The position numbers and the translations under genes are program-made. Of a stretch of DNA of 34,021 bases, positions 30,367 to 34,021 are shown piece by piece. This stretch comes from a virus. Numbering within the stretch: the first letter of the stretch is position 1; each line of letters starts with the position of its first letter. The notes under the pieces were generated by a model, which saw nothing but the letters and a program-made list of their open reading frames with translations, had not been told where the DNA came from and ran no database searches. The DNA lies in IMG/VR virus record IMGVR_UViG_3300027704_000076, positions 1-34,021 of that record; one strand, given 5' to 3'.

Positions 30367-30537
30367 ATGTGGTATGAATGGGTGTTCCTATTATACATAT
30401 TGGTTACATTGGTAATTGCATTAATGGTAATCTTCATATCTAAGAAGCCTATTAAGGCTGGTGTATTCCTATGGCCCTACTGGGTGCCAATGTGTTTCAT
30501 CAGCGCATTAAAGGAGACTTACTTAGATGGCAAGTAA
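30367..30537 (+). CDS. 56-residue membrane protein
   Basis: The ATG at 30367 is chosen, with GAAAGG upstream. The product has one long hydrophobic segment (WVFLLYILVTLVIALMVIFI) and a second weaker one (AGVFLWPYWVPMCFISAL). It overlaps the exonuclease gene by 11 bases. Function unknown. Confidence 0.6.
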   Translation: MWYEWVFLLYILVTLVIALMVIFISKKPIKAGVFLWPYWVPMCFISALKETYLDGK

Positions 30538-31387
30538 GATTAAAAAGAAATCGTTAGACACAGTAGTTGAGGACATCTTCAATGTCTTTATGAATAACAT
30601 AGCCCCCTCTAAAGAACACTTGGATGATCTAGCCAAGGACATTAGAGATTCAGTAGAGCGACAGATTACTGAAGTTCGTCAAGAGAAAGGTTACTTAAGA
30701 CTGTCACAGATAGGTAAGCCGGACCGTAAGACATGGTACGACATTAAAGGTGTCCCTAAAGATGTACCACAAGGCCCAGTAAGAATGAAGTTTCTAATGG
30801 GGGACATCTATGAAGCTCTGTTAATTTTATTAATTAAGACTGCAGGGCATGAGGTAACTGATGAACAAAAAGAAGTTGAGATAGAAGGCATCAAAGGTCA
30901 TAAAGATTTAAAGATTGACGGTATCAATGTTGATATCAAGTCAGCATCAGCCTATGGATTTAAGAAGTTTAAAAACAATACATTAGACCAAGACGATCCA
31001 TTCGGTTACATAGCTCAGCTAAGCTCTTATGCTCAGTCAGAGGGTGCAACTGAAGCTGCCTTCCTAGCTATCGACAAGTCATCATGTGAGTTAGCATTGA
31101 CTCCATTAGATCATATGGACATGATCAATTCACATGATAGAGTTAAACATCTAAAGGGTATAGTTAAGTCAGACACAGTACCGGAGAAATGTTATGAAGA
31201 TGAACCTTCAGGGGTGGCAGGCAATCGTGTACTTAGTAAGTCTTGTGGTTGGTGTGAGTTCCATATGTATTGTTGGTCGGATGCTAATAATGGCGTTGGC
31301 CTCAGAAGCTTCCAGTATGCCGACAATGTAAGGAAATATACTAAGGTAGTTAAACTTCCTAAGGTTGAAGAGATTACGGCACAATGA
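30527..31387 (+). CDS. PD-(D/E)XK exonuclease with Cys cluster
   Basis: This 286-residue protein matches the Cas4/RecB-like nuclease layout. Glu96 lies in GDIYEALL, Asp127 in KGHKDLKIDG, Asp136-Ile-Lys138 in NVDIKSAS, and a QLSSYA motif near residue 164 follows. Cys222, Cys240, Cys243 and Cys249 (KSCGWCEFHMYC) could hold an iron-sulfur cluster as in Cas4 and AddB. In phages such enzymes take the role of T7 gp6 exonuclease in recombination, genome processing or host DNA breakdown. It follows SSB and a small membrane gene. Metal and cluster content are inferred. Confidence 0.8.
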   Translation: MASKIKKKSLDTVVEDIFNVFMNNIAPSKEHLDDLAKDIRDSVERQITEVRQEKGYLRLSQIGKPDRKTWYDIKGVPKDVPQGPVRMKFLMGDIYEALLILLIKTAGHEVTDEQKEVEIEGIKGHKDLKIDGINVDIKSASAYGFKKFKNNTLDQDDPFGYIAQLSSYAQSEGATEAAFLAIDKSSCELALTPLDHMDMINSHDRVKHLKGIVKSDTVPEKCYEDEPSGVAGNRVLSKSCGWCEFHMYCWSDANNGVGLRSFQYADNVRKYTKVVKLPKVEEITAQ

Positions 31388-31413
31388 TACTTGAAATTAT
31401 TAGGAAAATAATA

Positions 31414-31494
31414 ATGAATAACAACATGACAAAGGTAGGTTTAATAATTATAACTGCTTGGATAGTTATAATGATAATGCCTATCTTCTTTTAA
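31414..31494 (+). CDS. 26-residue membrane peptide
   Basis: The ATG at 31414 has AGGAAA 8 bases upstream. An in-frame ATG at 31384, overlapping the exonuclease stop, would add ten residues. The product (MNNNMTKVGLIIITAWIVIM at the start) has a polar N-terminus and one membrane helix. Its length equals that of the peptides at 19243 and 19769. Confidence 0.5.
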   Translation: MNNNMTKVGLIIITAWIVIMIMPIFF

Positions 31495-31497
31495 GAT

Positions 31498-31719
31498 ATG
31501 TCTACAAGTAAAAGACCATTACCTACGGCAACATGTCAACATTGTAAGTTTGTCTTGAAGACAGGCAAACCAGTAACCTACTATTGCCGTAGGTTTCCTC
31601 CCACACTTATCAGTCACTCACAGGGTGCTTCATTCCCTAATGTTTATCAGGATGATTGGTGTGGTGAGTTTTATAGAACTATGCAGGGACAGCATGGACA
31701 TCAACATAAGGACAAATAA
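31498..31719 (+). CDS. Small Cys-rich zinc-finger-like protein
   Basis: This 73-residue protein has Cys13, Cys16, Cys30 and Cys55 (ATCQHCKF, YYCRRFPPT, DDWCGEFY), enough for one zinc site. The order CxxC, CRRFPP, FPNV and DWCGEF recurs in a small phage protein family, by memory, with no known role. A His-rich tail (MQGQHGHQHKDK) follows. It lies between two nuclease genes and could assist one of them. It starts 3 bases after the membrane peptide gene. Confidence 0.65.
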   Translation: MSTSKRPLPTATCQHCKFVLKTGKPVTYYCRRFPPTLISHSQGASFPNVYQDDWCGEFYRTMQGQHGHQHKDK

Positions 31720-31721
31720 AT

Positions 31722-32198
31722 ATGATTAAAGTAGATATAACACAGGACATGAGAGACAAAGCTAATAAGATGTCAGATGAGATGGGGACTCTAAAGGGTT
31801 CCTTTATGAATGGTAAAGGTAATGTATATGGCTTTCTAGGAGAGCTAATGTTTATGGACCTGTTAAAGGATGCAGAGCATGTAAACACATACAACTATGA
31901 TATCAAACTTAAAGACGGTAAGACGTTGGATGTTAAAACTAAGAAGACAACTGTGGAGCCTAAGCCTAACTATGAATGTTCAGTAAGTACATGGAACCTT
32001 AAACAATCATGTGACGTTTATGGATTTGCAAGAGTCCATAAAGACATGACACATGGTTGGGTCTTAGGTACTATGGATAAGGATACATTTATTAATGACG
32101 GGACGCATTACAACAAGGGAGACTATGACCCGTCCAATAGATATACGGTCAAGTCTGAATGCTACTCAGTAGCGATAGAGGATTTAACGAGTATCTAA
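31722..32198 (+). CDS. PD-(D/E)XK endonuclease-like protein
   Basis: This 158-residue protein carries a compact nuclease pattern: GFLGELMFMDLL (Glu41), NYDIKLKDGKTLDVKTKK (Asp60, and Asp70-Val-Lys72-Thr-Lys74). It is followed by a beta-strand and aromatic region (CSVSTWNLKQSCDVYGFARV). Such small enzymes are often endonucleases or Holliday-junction-like resolvases in phage replication modules. All expected acidic and lysine positions are present. Substrate cannot be told from sequence. It starts 2 bases after the zinc-finger-like gene. Confidence 0.7.
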   Translation: MIKVDITQDMRDKANKMSDEMGTLKGSFMNGKGNVYGFLGELMFMDLLKDAEHVNTYNYDIKLKDGKTLDVKTKKTTVEPKPNYECSVSTWNLKQSCDVYGFARVHKDMTHGWVLGTMDKDTFINDGTHYNKGDYDPSNRYTVKSECYSVAIEDLTSI

Positions 32199-32199
32199 T

Positions 32200-32628
32200 A
32201 TGAAGTATAAATTTGGTCACTGGGAATCAGACATTGAGTTAAACTCTGAAGAGTCATTCGGGTTTATCTATAGGGTAATTAATACCACTGATGGTAGGCA
32301 GTACATAGGTAAGAAACAGTACTGGTTCTATAAGAAGTCTAAGAAGCTGAAGCCCAGTGGCTGGCAAACCTATACAGGGTCTAGCAAAGACCTGAACAGT
32401 GACATCAAAAAGATTGGCAAGGACAAGTTTAAGTTCTGCATAGTAGCTGAATGTGTCACTAGGGGTTGGCTCTCCTATCTTGAGAGTAACTATCTTCATA
32501 AAGAAAATGCATTGACTGAATGGATAAATGATGACACTAGATTATACTATAATAAACAAATCGGGGCTACAAGATATGTCCCTAAGAGGGTGGACAATAA
32601 CACCCCAGTACCGAGGAAAAAGAAATGA
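32200..32628 (+). CDS. GIY-YIG nuclease domain protein
   Basis: This 142-residue protein has a GIY-YIG core: GFIYRVIN (residues 21-28), then RQYIGKKQYW (residues 33-42), then a KPSGWQTYTGSSKDLNSDIK segment and LSYLESNYL with a candidate catalytic Glu95. GIY-YIG enzymes cut DNA and are often homing or host-degrading endonucleases in phages. It has no second DNA-binding domain, so a stand-alone nuclease is likely. It starts one base after the upstream nuclease ends and overlaps the next gene in an ATGA. Confidence 0.8.
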   Translation: MKYKFGHWESDIELNSEESFGFIYRVINTTDGRQYIGKKQYWFYKKSKKLKPSGWQTYTGSSKDLNSDIKKIGKDKFKFCIVAECVTRGWLSYLESNYLHKENALTEWINDDTRLYYNKQIGATRYVPKRVDNNTPVPRKKK

Positions 32629-32963
32629 GCATCACAAACATATCAGTTATCTTAGATAATACCTTCCATATAAGAAACGCTAAAGATAATTCACAGTTAT
32701 TATTCTTAGCAGTAATACTACAAGCCTTGCTTGATGCTACTAAGCCTCCCCTATTCAGTGATAATGAAGAGATTATACTAGATAGGGACAGGGCTAGGGC
32801 ATGGTTCTCAGCATCAGTAGGAGTAACCTGTGAAGACTTTAACACCGTCTGTGAGTGTGCAGGGGTTGACCCATCATACACTAAGACTTTTGCCTATAAA
32901 GTTTTGGAGTCAGGTGAAGTCCCGTTCATCCGCAAAAGGATAAATACAATACTATCAATGTAA
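32625..32963 (+). CDS. 112-residue phage protein of unknown function
   Basis: Its start is in the ATGA shared with the GIY-YIG gene. It is helical, with LLFLAVILQALLDATKPP and a core RARAWFSASVGVTCEDFNTV followed by CECAGVDPSY. The pattern of an AW, DF, VCE-CAG run recurs in small proteins of replication modules in phages, by memory. No catalytic motif is seen. Function unknown. Confidence 0.6.
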   Translation: MSITNISVILDNTFHIRNAKDNSQLLFLAVILQALLDATKPPLFSDNEEIILDRDRARAWFSASVGVTCEDFNTVCECAGVDPSYTKTFAYKVLESGEVPFIRKRINTILSM

Positions 32964-32979
32964 TTACAAAGGATTAATA

Positions 32980-33402
32980 ATGTCTCAGAAGACCCATGAA
33001 GAACTAGTTGAAGAATTCCATACGGCTATGTCTATTGATGTAGCCGTTAAGCCTAGACAGTCCCTCTTACAGCTACGGGAGAAGCTACTAAAAGAAGAGT
33101 GTACTGAAGTATGTCAAGAGCTTAACAAAATAGAAATGAAGATATTACATGGCAGTCCCCCCAGTAAAGAAGATTGGGCAGACCTTCTAAAAGAACTATG
33201 TGACTTACAGTATGTCCTATCAGGTACTTTCATATCCTTTAAGAAGCTATGGGATACAGACTTCGATGAGGCTTTTAAATTAGTTCATGAAAGCAACATG
33301 TCTAAGCTTGACGATGAAGGTAATCCAGTGTACCGTGAAGATGGTAAGGTTACTAAAGGCCCAAACTATTTACCCCCAGACTTATTGGAGTTAATTGGAT
33401 GA
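32980..33402 (+). CDS. MazG-like nucleotide pyrophosphohydrolase
   Basis: This 140-residue protein has the all-alpha NTP pyrophosphatase signature. EECTEVCQEL gives the ExxE pair (Glu40, Glu43), and KELCDLQYVL gives the ExxD pair (Glu72, Asp75). A C-terminal VHESNMSKLDDEG and GKVTKGPNYLPPDL are typical of the phage PRA-PH/MazG-like group. These enzymes cleave NTPs or dNTPs to monophosphates. In phages they may adjust nucleotide pools or host stress signals. Its neighbour is the ribonucleotide reductase, which fits nucleotide metabolism. Confidence 0.85.
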   Translation: MSQKTHEELVEEFHTAMSIDVAVKPRQSLLQLREKLLKEECTEVCQELNKIEMKILHGSPPSKEDWADLLKELCDLQYVLSGTFISFKKLWDTDFDEAFKLVHESNMSKLDDEGNPVYREDGKVTKGPNYLPPDLLELIG

Positions 33403-33608
33403 GTATATGGATAGATGGTGACATACCTCCTAAAACTGCACGTACTGTGTTAGCCTATGTAGGTGCTGGAAATTTAGCCACAGCTTACTACGAATATAAT
33501 AAATGGGTATGGGCAGGAGGACATGTCATGGCTTCAGACCCCCTCTATTGGAGAGATGTACTTGACCTGTTACAATCAGTTCCTCCCATTAAAACTAAAA
33601 AACTATAA
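33399..33608 (+). CDS. DUF551-like small protein
   Basis: This 69-residue protein matches the DUF551 pattern: IWIDGDIPPKTARTVLAYVG at the start, YYEYNKWVWAGG in the middle, and YWRDV near the end where family members have a Trp-x-x-Leu-Pro. Such proteins are frequent in phages and have no known role. It overlaps the MazG-like gene in an ATGA and precedes the reductase by 35 bases. Confidence 0.55.
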   Translation: MSIWIDGDIPPKTARTVLAYVGAGNLATAYYEYNKWVWAGGHVMASDPLYWRDVLDLLQSVPPIKTKKL

Positions 33609-33643
33609 TCAAAATAACCTATAACGATTAAGGATTAATACTT

Positions 33644-34021
33644 ATGAATATTGGACACAACAGCTACGGACCACAAGTACAAGCATGTGATGATCTACAT
33701 GCACAAAAGTATCGACTACCAAACGAATCATTTAATGAAGCATGTGCTAGACAAGCAGGGTCTATGTCGGATAATGAAGAACACCGTTTAGTATTTAAAA
33801 ATATCCTACTTAACCAACGGTACATGCCAGCTGGTAGAGTACAGGCAGCAATGGGGAGTCCTAAGAATGTCACAGCGTACAACTGCTTCGTCAGTGGAGT
33901 CATTGAAGACAGCATGGATAGCATCATGGACAAGGCTAAAGAGGCCGCTGAAACTATGCGTCGAGGAGGTGGGATTGGCTTTGACTTTAGCCGGATACGT
34001 CCTCGTAATGATCGTATTGTT
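33644..34021 (+). CDS. Ribonucleotide reductase, class II-like (partial, N-terminus)
   Basis: The first 126 residues of the protein are present and the frame runs off the window. The start is ATG at 33644, after AAGGATTAAT. Residues 58-82 (NQRYMPAGRVQAAMGSP, then TAYNCFVSGVIEDSM) hold the N-terminal redox Cys81 of the reductase barrel. ETMRRGGGIGFDFSRIRP is the next conserved loop. The GR-Q-A-G and NC-F-S pattern and the short N-terminus without an ATP cone fit the adenosylcobalamin-dependent class. The remaining catalytic Cys residues lie outside the window, so the class is inferred. Confidence 0.8.
   Translation, partial: MNIGHNSYGPQVQACDDLHAQKYRLPNESFNEACARQAGSMSDNEEHRLVFKNILLNQRYMPAGRVQAAMGSPKNVTAYNCFVSGVIEDSMDSIMDKAKEAAETMRRGGGIGFDFSRIRPRNDRIV

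Noticed and set aside
31384-31413. Longer start for the 26-residue membrane peptide
   Set aside because: The ATG at 31384 overlaps the exonuclease stop and is possible, but the ATG at 31414 has the better Shine-Dalgarno and gives the size seen for the other peptides.

Overview
This window looks like most of the genome of a tailed bacteriophage with AT-rich DNA. It carries a large terminase, a P22-type portal, a scaffold, an HK97-fold-like capsid protein, two head-tail adaptor-like proteins and a repetitive tail fibre. The other half carries a T7-type primase-helicase, a T7-type family A DNA polymerase, a ssDNA-binding protein and several nucleases, and at the right edge the start of a ribonucleotide reductase that looks like the B12-dependent class II enzyme. 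Portal type, T7-like replisome and class II reductase together suggest a marine podovirus, perhaps related to cobavirus-like phages of alphaproteobacteria. That affiliation is inference. No integrase, tRNA, CRISPR array or insertion sequence was recognised.

The genome has two divergent arms around a 1.1 kb gene-free region (17372-18492). The left arm (1-17371) reads leftward and holds the virion genes: small-terminase candidate, TerL, portal, a small helical protein, a GroES-like co-chaperonin, scaffold, capsid proteins, adaptors, four lysine-rich basic proteins plus a 44-residue one, tail fibre and a LamG/discoidin-like protein cut by the window edge. Three leftward promoters with a shared consensus (TTGCRT, 17-18 bp, TATACT/A) and one strong terminator divide this arm into transcription units. 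The right arm (18493-34021) reads rightward. It starts with small unknown genes, passes an HTH regulator, a gp88-like protein and a DUF932 protein, and then reaches replication, nucleases and nucleotide metabolism. One membrane-protein gene (25234-25749) lies on the opposite strand inside this arm and has its own late-type promoter candidate.

The gene-free centre holds AT-rich DNA with repeats of the heptamer TAGACTA, a rightward intrinsic terminator with no obvious gene before it, and a run of at least six hairpins or palindromes including a duplicated 24-mer. It is the best candidate for an origin and control region.

The most unusual signal is a family of four 72-73 bp elements (18397-19399), one before each of the first four rightward cassettes. 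Each is a long nested inverted repeat around an invariant 11-base loop. The stems differ between copies but stay paired, which is clear compensatory change. The outer arm of each begins with TATAAT. A second covarying hairpin pair lies before two later cassettes, and other long hairpins and palindromes that enclose ribosome-binding sites lie before further genes. Together they suggest a system of structured 5' leaders that controls early gene expression. Several tiny single-helix membrane peptides (26-30 residues) follow genes in the same arm.
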